NCBI RefSeq assembly: GCF_000719115.1
Contig: NZ_JOEA01000010.1
Location: 124,001-188,000, forward strand
Reading direction: 5' to 3'
DNA length: 64,000 nt
DNA from: Lentzea albidocapillata
GTDB lineage: Bacteria; Actinomycetota; Actinomycetes; Mycobacteriales; Pseudonocardiaceae
A model generated the notes under the pieces. The model saw nothing but the letters and a program-made list of their open reading frames with translations. It was not told where the DNA came from and searched no databases. Below, in pieces: positions 44,633-52,480 of this stretch; position 1 is the stretch's first letter, and every line of letters starts with the position of its first letter. Position numbers and translations under genes: made by a program.

Positions 44633-45391
44633 ATGGAGCTGCCGCGCGCCTGGCAACGGCCTGACCCGTTGCGCGGACTCGACAGGATTTCCTGGAGCGA
44701 GGTCTACGACGGCCGGGGTGGCGCCGGTCACGTGCCCCGCCTGCTGCGCTCCCTGATGGACCCCAGCGAGGACGAGCGGCAGAGCGCGCTCTCACAGCTC
44801 GCTGAGCGGATTCTCACCGACGACACGGTGTCCGAGGCCTCGTTCTGCACCGTGCCGTTCCTGGTGGAACTGGGAGCCTCGTACAAGGTCGCCGGGGACG
44901 TGCGGGACCGGGTGATCTTCCTGCTGGCCGCCATGGCGTTGGCGGGCAAGGGGTTCACCGAGGACGGACGGCGCACGCACCGCAGGTGGAACGCCCTCGG
45001 CCGCGAACTGCCTCGCACGGCTCCGGACTGGTTGACGCAGACCCGGCACGCCGTCGCCCAGGGTGCGCCGAAGATCTTCGAGGCGCTGGCGTCCGAACGG
45101 GTCGCGTGCCTGGTCGCGCTGGCCTGCGCGGTGCCGGAGAAGCTGCCGCCGTTCGTCGGCGGCCTGATGAACGACATGGTCGAACTGCCGGGCGAGGAGA
45201 TGCTCGCGGACGCCGCCGAGATCGCCGTGGCGTTGCTGAAGGACTCGCCGGAGTTACTGGGCGTCGACCTGCCGAAGGTGCTGGGCGAAGGGCTGGTGCG
45301 TCCGGTGCACCAGCCCCGCGAGGTCGCCGCCGCCCTGATGGGCTACCGGTTCGCCCTCATCTCCGCGTACGGCGACGAGGGCGCCTGGTGA
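44633..45391 (+). CDS. HEAT-like helical protein of unknown function
   Basis: This 252-residue, all-helical product contains RGGAGHVPRLLRSLMDPSED, then ALSQLAERILTDDTVSEASF and TVPFLVELGAS. These resemble a HEAT/ARM-like family of bacterial unknowns with the W..Y..A..VP.LL pattern. No catalytic motif or signal peptide is seen. It is divergent from the DNA methyltransferase, with 62 bases between them. The association may be coincidental. A role as a protection or immunity-like partner is possible but unproven. Confidence 0.75.
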   Translation: MELPRAWQRPDPLRGLDRISWSEVYDGRGGAGHVPRLLRSLMDPSEDERQSALSQLAERILTDDTVSEASFCTVPFLVELGASYKVAGDVRDRVIFLLAAMALAGKGFTEDGRRTHRRWNALGRELPRTAPDWLTQTRHAVAQGAPKIFEALASERVACLVALACAVPEKLPPFVGGLMNDMVELPGEEMLADAAEIAVALLKDSPELLGVDLPKVLGEGLVRPVHQPREVAAALMGYRFALISAYGDEGAW

Positions 45392-45397
45392 CCGCGC

Positions 45398-46825
45398 TTA
45401 CGCGGTGACGGCCTCTTCGATGACCTGCTCGACCCGGGCCTCGTCCTCGACCGCGATGGCGGGTTCCAGGGCGCCGAGGCCAGTGCCCCACTCCTGGTCC
45501 GCCAGCGCGAACGCGGCGACGGTCAGCGCGGCCACGGGAGCGCCCACGGGCATGTTCTCGCGGTGCAGGTCGAGGTCGAGCCGGCCGCCGATCGGCGACG
45601 GGCTCAGCCGCAGCGTCGCGTGCGCGGCCTCGTCGGCGTACGCGAGCCGGCACGCCCAGCCGGTGAAGATCACCCGGCGCTCGTCGGCCGTCGTCGGCTG
45701 CACCGCCCGCACGTTCGCGCCCACGGCCCCGGCGCGGTGGTTGTCCGCGGCCTGCAGCACGAGCTCCTCGAACTGCATCGAGGAGATGCCCAGGTCCCAG
45801 CCGGCGACCAGGGCGACCTGGACCAGCGCGAGCGGCAGCGTCGGGACCGCGTCCTCGAAGCACACCATCGCGCCGCCGTAGCGGGTGTTGATCTCGGTCG
45901 GCAGGAAGCCGTCCTCGGTCGCGATGCCGTCCAGCGTGAACGTGCCGCGGTAGCCGACGGTGCCACGCAGGTGCTCGCCGACGCGGCGGGCCAGGTTGCG
46001 CATCTCGTCGCGGATCCACACGGGCGGGTCGTAGTACGACGCGCAGCCCGCGTAGAGGAACTTGGCCTGACCCTGGCGGCGCGGCACGACCATCTCGATC
46101 GGACGCAGCACCGCGGTGCCGTCCGGGAAGACGATGCCGTGCACGCTGACCGGGATGCCTTCCAGGAACGGCATGACGCGGACCTGGTCGCACTTCGGCG
46201 CGAGCACGTCGAAGGCTTCCTTGGCCTCCTCGTAGGACCGCACGCGGCGCACGAAGTTGGCACCGCCGTTGATCGCCGGGCCGTCACCGGACCAGACGAC
46301 GCCCGCGCCGCGGTCCAGGATCTCCGAGGCGCCCCAGAGGCGTTCGAAGTCGAGGTCGAACACCATCGCGGGCGCGCGGCGGGCGGACAGCTCGTCCCAG
46401 AGCGCGTCGATGGTGGTCTTGTTCTCCAGCGCGACCCAGTCGTGCTGCCGGGCGTTGAGCACCGGGCGGCCCTCGAACGAGCTGATCTCGTTGTAGGGCG
46501 TGCTGATCACGACCGCTTCACCGTCGGCGTCGAAGTCGCTCAGGATCGCCTTGACCTCGGCGCCCGGCTTGGTCAGCAGCTTGCCCAGGCGGCGCTGCTC
46601 GACGGCGACGAGACTGCCCTTGATGCCCAGCGACACCCAGCGCGCGATCACCGAATCATGAAGCGGGGCATGATCGTCGGTATCGAGCACGAGCGTATGG
46701 CGGGCACCGAGCGCATGAAGCTCATGCGCGCGCTTCGCCAGACGCGTACCGCCGGCCAGAACTACCAGCCGGTCACCGAACAACCTTCCGAGGCGCTCGT
46801 TGAGCGCTGAGAGGACATGATTCAT
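45398..46825 (-). CDS. ATP-grasp domain ligase-like protein
   Basis: The 475-residue product has an ATP-grasp fold in its middle. It shows LENKTTIDALWDELSARRAP, then GVVWSGDGPAINGGANFVRR as the nucleotide-binding glycine loop and MPFLEGIPVSVHGIVF. TEINTRYGGAM supplies metal-binding Glu and Asn. The N-terminal 130 residues form a pre-ATP-grasp domain. I chose ATG 46825; longer starts add a low-quality, Arg-rich stretch. The enzyme may make a peptide or amino-acid amide bond, but its substrate is unknown. No peptide precursor gene is obvious nearby apart from the short frame at 47003. Confidence 0.85.
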   Translation of the reverse strand: MNHVLSALNERLGRLFGDRLVVLAGGTRLAKRAHELHALGARHTLVLDTDDHAPLHDSVIARWVSLGIKGSLVAVEQRRLGKLLTKPGAEVKAILSDFDADGEAVVISTPYNEISSFEGRPVLNARQHDWVALENKTTIDALWDELSARRAPAMVFDLDFERLWGASEILDRGAGVVWSGDGPAINGGANFVRRVRSYEEAKEAFDVLAPKCDQVRVMPFLEGIPVSVHGIVFPDGTAVLRPIEMVVPRRQGQAKFLYAGCASYYDPPVWIRDEMRNLARRVGEHLRGTVGYRGTFTLDGIATEDGFLPTEINTRYGGAMVCFEDAVPTLPLALVQVALVAGWDLGISSMQFEELVLQAADNHRAGAVGANVRAVQPTTADERRVIFTGWACRLAYADEAAHATLRLSPSPIGGRLDLDLHRENMPVGAPVAALTVAAFALADQEWGTGLGALEPAIAVEDEARVEQVIEEAVTA

Positions 46826-47002
46826 CGCCGAAAACTCGCTTAAGAGAAGCGGAGGACGTGACCGGCGATCGCCGGGTGACGCGTAGCGTAGAGCCACCCG
46901 GTATGTGTGTCGAAGCACGGTCCGGCAACGGCCGGATGAATCTTGCGACGGGCCTGTCGGCTCAGGCGTCGAAGCAAGTGGATCAGCAGTCGGCCCGGGT
47001 GC

Positions 47003-47233
47003 TCACCGGGAGCGTGCCGCGTCCCGGAGGACCTGGTCAACGCGGTTGAGGAAGCTGCGCTTCGGGTTGATCGACGGCAGCGGCGCCGTGAGCTCTGCGG
47101 ACTGGGGCGCGGGTGCGGCTCCCACGATCTCAGCCACGTTGCGCAGGAACTCCTGCCGCTTGAACTCGAGCACGGCGTGATCGTGCAGGAGTCCGGCGAT
47201 GCTTGTGTGCACAGCGCGATGGGGGTAACTCAC
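47003..47233 (-). CDS. small hypothetical protein upstream of the ATP-grasp gene
   Basis: This is a 76-residue frame starting GTG AGT TAC (VSYPHRAVHTSIAGLLHDHA). It continues VLEFKRQEFLRNVAEIVGAA and ends in NPKRSFLNRVDQVLRDAA. Codon third positions are strongly GC, as in real genes here, and the protein is amphipathic-helical. It is on the same strand as the ATP-grasp gene and 177 bases upstream of it. I do not recognise a family. No strong Shine-Dalgarno sequence is visible. The GTG start is divergent from the epimerase start across 45 bases. Confidence 0.55.
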   Translation of the reverse strand: MSYPHRAVHTSIAGLLHDHAVLEFKRQEFLRNVAEIVGAAPAPQSAELTAPLPSINPKRSFLNRVDQVLRDAARSR

Positions 47234-47278
47234 TCGTGTGTTATCGGCGTAGTCGCCGTCGACCTTTAGGGTCAACTC

Positions 47279-48136
47279 GTGCGAGTTCTGGTGACCGGTG
47301 CCACTGGGTACGTCGGCCGCGCCGTGGTGCGTGAGCTGCAGGTTCATGGTCATGAACCTGTTCTGTCCCGTCAACGCCTCTCGGAGCCGTTCGAGCTGGA
47401 CGACGTGGACGCCGTCGTCCACCTGGCCGCCGTGGCCCGTGTCCGGGAGTCTTTTCTTGATCCACTCCCGTACTACGAGACGAACGTGGGCGGGACGCTG
47501 AATCTGCTCAAAGCCCTGAAGGGCCAACGATTCCTGCTCGCGTCGACTGGCACGGTGTACCGGCCTTCCGACGCCGTCCTGACCGAGGACTCGGTCCGGG
47601 AACCGTCCTCCCCCTACGCCGCTTCCAAGGCCGCCGCGGAGGACCTCGTGGCGTGGGCGGCGCGGTCCGGGCAGATCGGGGCGACCACTCTCCGTTTGTT
47701 CAACGTCGCTGGAGGGGGTGACACGGACACCACTCGGGTGATCACGCGGGCCGTGGCGTGCGCCGCCGGAACGGTGCCCGGCATGGAGGTCTACGGCGAC
47801 GGCGGGGCCGTGCGCGACTTCGTGCACGTACGCGACGTTGCTGCTGCCTTCGTCGTGGCTCTGGAGGCATGTTCCGTGGGCACGTCGTCGGTCTACAACG
47901 TCGGCGCGACCGCTGCTTCCGTCCGGGACGTGCTCGACGCCGTCGCCGAGGTGACCGGACGGACCGTCGACGTGACGTGGAAGCCCGCAGTCCCCGGGGA
48001 GATCCGTTCACTGCGGGCCGACGCGTCACGGCTGCGAGCGTTGGGCTGGGAGCCTCGTTCGTCGGCGCTGACGGAGATCGTCAGGGACCAGTGGCTCGCT
48101 TCGGCACCGGTACCCGGTCCAGATCCTTCGCGATGA
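47279..48136 (+). CDS. NAD-dependent epimerase/dehydratase (extended SDR)
   Basis: This 285-residue enzyme has the cofactor motif [36 protein letters not shown], a Ser/Thr-rich active-site strand ([13 protein letters not shown]) and the catalytic YAASK motif. [20 protein letters not shown] is typical of UDP-glucose 4-epimerase-like sugar-nucleotide enzymes. It is shorter than GalE (about 330), so the exact substrate is uncertain. The GTG start follows directly after the divergent promoter. The 3' 56 bases overlap the convergent rnz gene. Confidence 0.9.
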   Translation: MRVLVTGATGYVGRAVVRELQVHGHEPVLSRQRLSEPFELDDVDAVVHLAAVARVRESFLDPLPYYETNVGGTLNLLKALKGQRFLLASTGTVYRPSDAVLTEDSVREPSSPYAASKAAAEDLVAWAARSGQIGATTLRLFNVAGGGDTDTTRVITRAVACAAGTVPGMEVYGDGGAVRDFVHVRDVAAAFVVALEACSVGTSSVYNVGATAASVRDVLDAVAEVTGRTVDVTWKPAVPGEIRSLRADASRLRALGWEPRSSALTEIVRDQWLASAPVPGPDPSR

Positions 48137-48992
48137 CGATCTCGCCGTCGAACTCGGCGGCGGCCTCGGCGAGGAACTCGGCCGGATCGTCGTAGCGCTG
48201 GGAGAAGTGCGTCAGCACCAGCTTGCGGACGCGGCAGTCCCGCGCGACGCGGGCGGCCTGCTGGGCGGTGAGGTGACCGTGGTCGCCGGCGAGCTTCGTG
48301 TCGCGGGCGAGGTACGTCGACTCGATCACGAGCATGTCGGCGTTGTCGGCGAGCTCGAAGACGTTGTCGCAGAGCCTGGTGTCCATGACGAACGCGAACC
48401 GCTGGCCCTTGCGGGGTTCGCTGACGTCCGCGAGCTTGACGCCCTCGAACTCGCCCTGCTGCTGGAGTGTGCGGACCGCCGGGCCCTGGATGCCGTGCTC
48501 CTTGAGCTTCTCGGGGAGCATGCGGTGGCCGTCGGGTTCGACCAGGCGGTAGCCGACGCTGTCGATGCCGTGGTCGAGCGCGTACGCCTCGAGCCGGCCG
48601 AACCTGCCGTTGGCGATCTCGCCATCCTCGACGACCGGCACCTCCTTGATGTCCGCGGCGTCGTAGAACGCGCTGGCGTAGCGGAGGCGCTCGAAGAAGT
48701 GCGCGCCCGACAGCGGGTAGTGCGCGTGGACGGTGTGCTGGACGCGGTCCAGGGACAGCCGCTGGACGATGCCGGGCACGCCCAGGCAGTGGTCGCCGTG
48801 GAAATGGGTGATGCAGATCCGGGTGATGTCGCTCGCAGCGGCGCCCGACCTGAGCAGCTGCCGCTGGCTGCCGTCGCCTGGGTCGAACAGGAAGCCCTCG
48901 CCGTCCCACCTGAGCAGATAGCCGTTGTGGTTGCGCTGGCGGGTCGGGACCTGGCTGGCCGTTCCCAGGACGATCAGTTCCCGGACTGTCAC
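48081..48992 (-). CDS. rnz: ribonuclease Z
   Basis: This is a 303-residue tRNA 3'-endonuclease of the metallo-beta-lactamase fold. It has the signature THFHGDH (His63, His65, Asp67, His68), [29 protein letters not shown] and VLTHFSQRY. It removes the 3' trailers of tRNA precursors. That is relevant because none of the four tRNA genes in this window encodes CCA. It overlaps the end of the epimerase gene by 56 bases tail to tail. Confidence 0.95.
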   Translation of the reverse strand: MTVRELIVLGTASQVPTRQRNHNGYLLRWDGEGFLFDPGDGSQRQLLRSGAAASDITRICITHFHGDHCLGVPGIVQRLSLDRVQHTVHAHYPLSGAHFFERLRYASAFYDAADIKEVPVVEDGEIANGRFGRLEAYALDHGIDSVGYRLVEPDGHRMLPEKLKEHGIQGPAVRTLQQQGEFEGVKLADVSEPRKGQRFAFVMDTRLCDNVFELADNADMLVIESTYLARDTKLAGDHGHLTAQQAARVARDCRVRKLVLTHFSQRYDDPAEFLAEAAAEFDGEIVIAKDLDRVPVPKRATGP

Positions 48993-49015
48993 CCCCTGAC
49001 GTTAACGTCTGTCCC

Positions 49016-49837
49016 ATGCGGAGCGTGGAAGTTGCGTCGACCTGGCCTGTCGGGAACGTGGCGGTGGCGGTGGTCACCCCCGACGGCGTGACCGGGTCGC
49101 TGGGTGATCAACAGCGCGTGTTCCCGCTCGCGTCCGTCACGAAGCTGCTGACGTCGTACGCGGTGCTGGTGGCCGTCGAGGAGGGCGCGGTCGAGTGGGA
49201 CCAGCCGGCCGGCCCCGAGGGTTCGACGGTCCGGCACCTGATCGCGCACACCGCCGGTTACGCGTTCGACAAGGCCGAGGTGCAGGCCACTCCCGGTACC
49301 CGCCGGATCTACTCGAACGCGGGCTTCGACGTGCTGGCGTCTTTTGTGGGCGAGGCGTGCGAGATGCCGTTCGCGACTTATCTGCACGAGGCTGTTTTCG
49401 CGCCGCTGGGGATGAATTCCTCCGCGCTGGTCGGCTCGGCGGGGGCCGGTGCCGAGTCCTGCGCCGCCGACCTGGCGTTGTTCGCGGCCGAGCTGCTGTC
49501 GCCACGCCTGGTCTCCGCCGAGCTGGTGGCCGAGGCGACGTCCGTCGTGTTCCCCGGCCTGAACGGCGTGCTGCCCGGTTACGGAATGCAGAAGCCGAAC
49601 GACTGGGGGCTCGGCTTCGAGATCCGCGACTCGAAGTCACCGCACTGGACGGGACTTTCCTTCTCACCGCGCACCTTCGGCCACTTCGGGCAGTCCGGCA
49701 CGTTCCTGTGGGTCGATCCGGAGATCTCCGCGGCCTGCGTGGCTCTGACCGACCTGCGTTTCGGGCCGTGGGCGGTCGAGGCGTGGACCCCGTTCTCCGA
49801 CGGCGTGCGCGCCGAGCTGGTCAGTCGGCGAGCCTGA
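49016..49837 (+). CDS. class C beta-lactamase-like serine hydrolase
   Basis: This 273-residue serine hydrolase of the beta-lactamase/DD-peptidase superfamily has SxxK as Ser40-Val-Thr-Lys43, the YxN motif Tyr99-Ser-Asn101, and HFGQSG in place of the KTG triad. No signal peptide is visible, which suggests an esterase or amidase acting in the cytoplasm. It starts 23 bases from the divergent rnz start. The 3' end overlaps the next gene by 17 bases. Confidence 0.88.
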   Translation: MRSVEVASTWPVGNVAVAVVTPDGVTGSLGDQQRVFPLASVTKLLTSYAVLVAVEEGAVEWDQPAGPEGSTVRHLIAHTAGYAFDKAEVQATPGTRRIYSNAGFDVLASFVGEACEMPFATYLHEAVFAPLGMNSSALVGSAGAGAESCAADLALFAAELLSPRLVSAELVAEATSVVFPGLNGVLPGYGMQKPNDWGLGFEIRDSKSPHWTGLSFSPRTFGHFGQSGTFLWVDPEISAACVALTDLRFGPWAVEAWTPFSDGVRAELVSRRA

Positions 49838-50147
49838 TCGCGAGCTGCCGCAGGACCTCCTGCACGTCGGCTTCCTCGTAGTCGTTCTCGTACGCCTGAG
49901 CGACGCCGTGGAAGGCGTAGAGCAGCCCCGCCGTGAACCAGCCGAACTGCGACAGCACCTGGTCCATCGCCTGCTTGAGGGCCTGCTGCCCGGCCTCGTT
50001 GAGCTCGCCGTCGACCTTGACCTCGTAGCTGAACACGCCCTCCTGCAACGACTTGAGGGCCATGCGCAGGTAGTCGTTGGATCCGGCGCCGTCGTAGGTG
50101 AGCGTCAGGACGCCGAGCGCCCGCTGCATGATCTCCCGCTGCTCCAC
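49821..50147 (-). CDS. conserved hypothetical helical protein
   Basis: This 108-residue protein contains EIMQRALGVLTLTYDGAGSN, then YLRMALKSLQEGVFSYEVKV, WFTAGLLYAFHGVAQAYE and an acidic C terminus. It is helical and has no recognisable domain. The start is uncertain: GTG 50147 gives VEQREIMQRA, while GTG 50192 would overlap the SDR gene by 14 bases and add 15 residues. It lies directly downstream of the SDR gene and may share its transcript. The function is unknown. Confidence 0.7.
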   Translation of the reverse strand: MEQREIMQRALGVLTLTYDGAGSNDYLRMALKSLQEGVFSYEVKVDGELNEAGQQALKQAMDQVLSQFGWFTAGLLYAFHGVAQAYENDYEEADVQEVLRQLAIRLAD

Positions 50148-50178
50148 GCCGCCACTCTGCCTGGAGATCAGGCGTGCG

Positions 50179-51009
50179 TCACCTTCCGACACCCCATCGG
50201 ACCCTGGCGGGGTCCTCCGGCACGAGCTGCCGCTCGAAGGCCTCGGCGATCGAGTCGACGTCCCACGCCTCGCGTTCGAGAACGGGTTCCCTCGGTGAGG
50301 TCTGCCCCATGACGTGCAGCTTCTGATTGGCGAACCGGATGAGCTGCCCGGTGATCCTCGCCGCGTGGTCGCTCAGCAGGTACGTGACCAGCGGCGCGAT
50401 CGTCTCCGGCGGCGGCCCGCTCGGGCCGGCCAAGGTGTCGGCCGCGGCCATGCGTGTCCATGCGACCGGGCAGATGGCGTTGACCCTGATGCCCTTGTCG
50501 TGGAGTTCCGCCGCCGCACCGGCCGTGATGCTCGCGACGGCCCCTTTGGACGCGGAGTAGGTGAGTGCGGTCGGCTGCCCGACCATCGCGACCGAGCCGA
50601 GGTTGACGATCGAACCCCTGCCCATGCTCCTCACCGCGGCGTTGGTGCAGTAGAGCGTGCCGAGCACGTTGATCTCGATGAGCTCGCGCATGTCCCGGGG
50701 ATCGTCCTGGCCGATCTCGGCCTGGTATCGAATGCCGGCGTTGTTGACGAGCCCGTCGATCCGGCCGAACGCCGCCGTGCAGGTGCCGACCATGGCCTCG
50801 GCCTGATCGGGATCCTGCACCGGCCCGGCGCTGACGACGGCCTTGCCGCCCCTGGACGTGATCAGGTCGGCGACCTGCCCGGCAAGCGGCTCGTCGACGT
50901 CGTTGATCACCACCGCCGCGCCCTCGGCCGCCGCGTGGACGGCGAACGCCCGACCCAAGCCCTGTCCGGCGCCGGTGATGACCACGGCCTTGCCTGCCAG
51001 AACCGTCAT
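50179..51009 (-). CDS. short-chain dehydrogenase/reductase
   Basis: This 276-residue classical SDR has the NAD(P) motif VVITGAGQGLGRAFAV, NNAG at the fourth strand, a catalytic Ser in VNLGSVAM and YSASKGA with the catalytic Tyr and Lys. An Asp at the end of strand 2 (INDVDEP) favours NAD over NADP. The C terminus (about 240-276) is a helical extension. The substrate is unknown, though the sequence is of the 3-oxoacyl/hydroxysteroid-like type. The upstream gap holds the terminator of the neighbouring methyltransferase. Confidence 0.92.
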   Translation of the reverse strand: MTVLAGKAVVITGAGQGLGRAFAVHAAAEGAAVVINDVDEPLAGQVADLITSRGGKAVVSAGPVQDPDQAEAMVGTCTAAFGRIDGLVNNAGIRYQAEIGQDDPRDMRELIEINVLGTLYCTNAAVRSMGRGSIVNLGSVAMVGQPTALTYSASKGAVASITAGAAAELHDKGIRVNAICPVAWTRMAAADTLAGPSGPPPETIAPLVTYLLSDHAARITGQLIRFANQKLHVMGQTSPREPVLEREAWDVDSIAEAFERQLVPEDPARVRWGVGR

Positions 51010-51034
51010 CCTTCGATGATGCCGTCATGTGCGG

Positions 51035-51060
51035 CCCGGCCCCGTGCGGACGGGGCCGGG
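51035..51060 (-). terminator. terminator of the SAM methyltransferase gene
   Basis: CCCGGCCCCGT (51035-51045) pairs exactly with ACGGGGCCGGG (51050-51060) around GCGG, twelve bases after the methyltransferase stop. No U-run follows. Confidence 0.75.
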
Positions 51061-51071
51061 GTTCGCTCGGC

Positions 51072-51914
51072 TCAGCCGGGCTTGCGCGCGACCCACCGCG
51101 CGACCGAGAAGACACCGGCGGCCCGAGCGGCGTCGAGCACGCGCTTGCCGTCGTGGATCACGGTGTTCTGCTCGCCGGCGTACTCACCCCAGCCCTGGCC
51201 GTCGTCCGGCGGCGTGCTGCCCCAGCACTCGACGTCCGGGTAGAGGTCCTCGGCGGCCTCGACGACGAAGCCGGCGGCCGACATCATCTCGCGGTACTCG
51301 TCCAGCGTGCCGAGCCGCGGGATGGAGATGACCTGCTCCACCGGCCCGATGAACGGCGCGATCTGCTCCTCGGTCAGGTGCTCGCCGAACGGCCGCCGGA
51401 TCCAGTCGACCCCGACCAGGCAGGCACCGGGCTTGAGGACACGGAACGCCGCCGTGAAGAAGGCGGCCTTCTCGGGCAGATGACACACCGACTCGTAGAA
51501 GCTGACCATGTCCAGCGACCCGGCCGGCCACGCGACCAGGGTCTTGTAGTCCTCGTCGCCGACCGTCAGGAACGCGGCCCGCTCACTCATCCCCTGCTCG
51601 GCCGCATACGCGCGCGCCTGCGCCGACAACCACTCGTTGTTGGAGATGCCGACGACGTTCGCCCCGGAGACCGAGGCCGTGTAGACCGCCGTCCCGCCGA
51701 CGCCGCTGCCGAAGTCCAGCCCGGTCCCGCCCGGCCGCAACCCGGCCGCGTCGATCTGCTTGCGCGCCAACGCCTTCGCCGCCTCTTCGGGCGACAACCC
51801 CGCCCGTTCGGCTTCCAGGTCTCCGTGGTGCCAGAACTGCCCCATGAGCGCGTGGTAGGCGGGCCCTGCGTGGTCGTAGTACTCGCGGACCTGTTGCTCG
51901 ACAGTGGTGTTCAC
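51072..51914 (-). CDS. SAM-dependent small-molecule methyltransferase
   Basis: This 280-residue class I methyltransferase has motif I GLDFGSGVGGTAVYTA, post-I VVGISNNEWL, motif II SLDMVSFYESVCHL and motif III RVLKPGACLVGVDWIRRP. The N terminus VREYYDHAGPAYHALMGQFW resembles cyclopropane synthase/phosphoethanolamine and natural-product N/O-methyltransferases. I chose GTG 51914, with GAAAGG about ten bases upstream; ATG 51953 would add 13 residues. The acceptor is unknown. Confidence 0.9.
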   Translation of the reverse strand: MNTTVEQQVREYYDHAGPAYHALMGQFWHHGDLEAERAGLSPEEAAKALARKQIDAAGLRPGGTGLDFGSGVGGTAVYTASVSGANVVGISNNEWLSAQARAYAAEQGMSERAAFLTVGDEDYKTLVAWPAGSLDMVSFYESVCHLPEKAAFFTAAFRVLKPGACLVGVDWIRRPFGEHLTEEQIAPFIGPVEQVISIPRLGTLDEYREMMSAAGFVVEAAEDLYPDVECWGSTPPDDGQGWGEYAGEQNTVIHDGKRVLDAARAAGVFSVARWVARKPG

Positions 51915-52077
51915 CAAAACCCGGCCTTTCGTGTTGAGCTTGCGGCCGCTCATCGAAGGGCCCGCGAGAACTCGTCGGCCACACCGAAGTCGACCAGCAC
52001 CGGCGAATCTCAACGTAGTGTCCGCTCAGCGGGGTTGTCCACGATCTGGGTCGGCACTGGCACGGCCGGAAATGAGA

Positions 52078-52116
52078 TCAGGGCCCCTGTGGAAAACTTC
52101 TCCACAGGGGCCCTGA
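52078..52116 (-). terminator. terminator after tRNA-Arg
   Basis: TCAGGGCCCCTGTGGA (52078-52093) pairs exactly with 52101-52116 around a seven-base loop. It begins six bases after the 3' end of tRNA-Arg on the minus strand. Confidence 0.85.
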
Positions 52117-52121
52117 GTCAG

Positions 52122-52194
52122 TGCGCTCGGCAGGATTCGAACCTGCAACCTTCTGATCCGTAGTCAGATGCTCTATCCGTTGAGCTACGAGCGC
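52122..52194 (-). tRNA. tRNA-Arg (anticodon ACG)
   Basis: The acceptor stem GCGCTCG pairs with CGAGCGC, with discriminator A. The anticodon arm TCTGA-CTACGGA-TCAGA gives ACG, whose A34 is the substrate of TadA (gene at 27064). The T arm GCAGGTTCGAATCCTGC is standard. CCA is not encoded. It is probably cotranscribed with the tRNA-Ser 41 bases upstream. Confidence 0.97.
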
Positions 52195-52235
52195 GTGTAT
52201 TAAATTGTAACCGATCCTCAAGAGGCTCGGCCTTG

Positions 52236-52325
52236 CGGAGGCTCCGGGATTTGAACCCGGGATGGGGGGTTACCCCAAACCGCATTAGCAGTGCGGCGCC
52301 ATAGACCAGACTAGGCGAAGCCTCC
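52236..52325 (-). tRNA. tRNA-Ser (anticodon GCT)
   Basis: The acceptor stem GGAGGCT pairs with AGCCTCC, with discriminator G. The anticodon arm CCGCA-CTGCTAA-TGCGG gives GCT, reading AGC/AGU. The long variable arm (TTTGGGGTAACCCCCCA region) marks a class II tRNA. CCA is not encoded. It is the first of a two-tRNA transcript on the minus strand. Confidence 0.97.
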
Positions 52326-52351
52326 CGGGACCATCCTCGGCCACGGGACAT

Positions 52352-52381
52352 AGGTTACACAGGTCCTCAACCGAGTTGCAA
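52352..52381 (-). promoter_or_regulatory. promoter of the tRNA-Ser/tRNA-Arg unit
   Basis: On the minus strand TTGCAA (52381-52376) and TAACCT (52357-52352) are 18 bases apart, about 26 bases upstream of the mature tRNA-Ser 5' end. The -35 abuts the acetoacetyl-CoA synthetase terminator. Confidence 0.45.
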
Positions 52382-52446
52382 AACGCCCCCCTTCAACACC
52401 AGAACCTGCTGGTCAGAGCACGTTCAGAGGGGTGAAGAGGGGCGTT
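52382..52446 (-). terminator. terminator of the acetoacetyl-CoA synthetase gene
   Basis: TGAAGAGGGGCGTT (52433-52446) pairs, with one mismatch, with AACGCCCCCCTTCA (52382-52395). On the minus strand the stem ends in GGCGTTTTG, so a short U-run follows. It lies 34 bases after the stop of the synthetase gene. Confidence 0.75.
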
Positions 52447-52480
52447 AAAGTCCTGGTCGCCGCGCGCGGAGTGACCTAGA

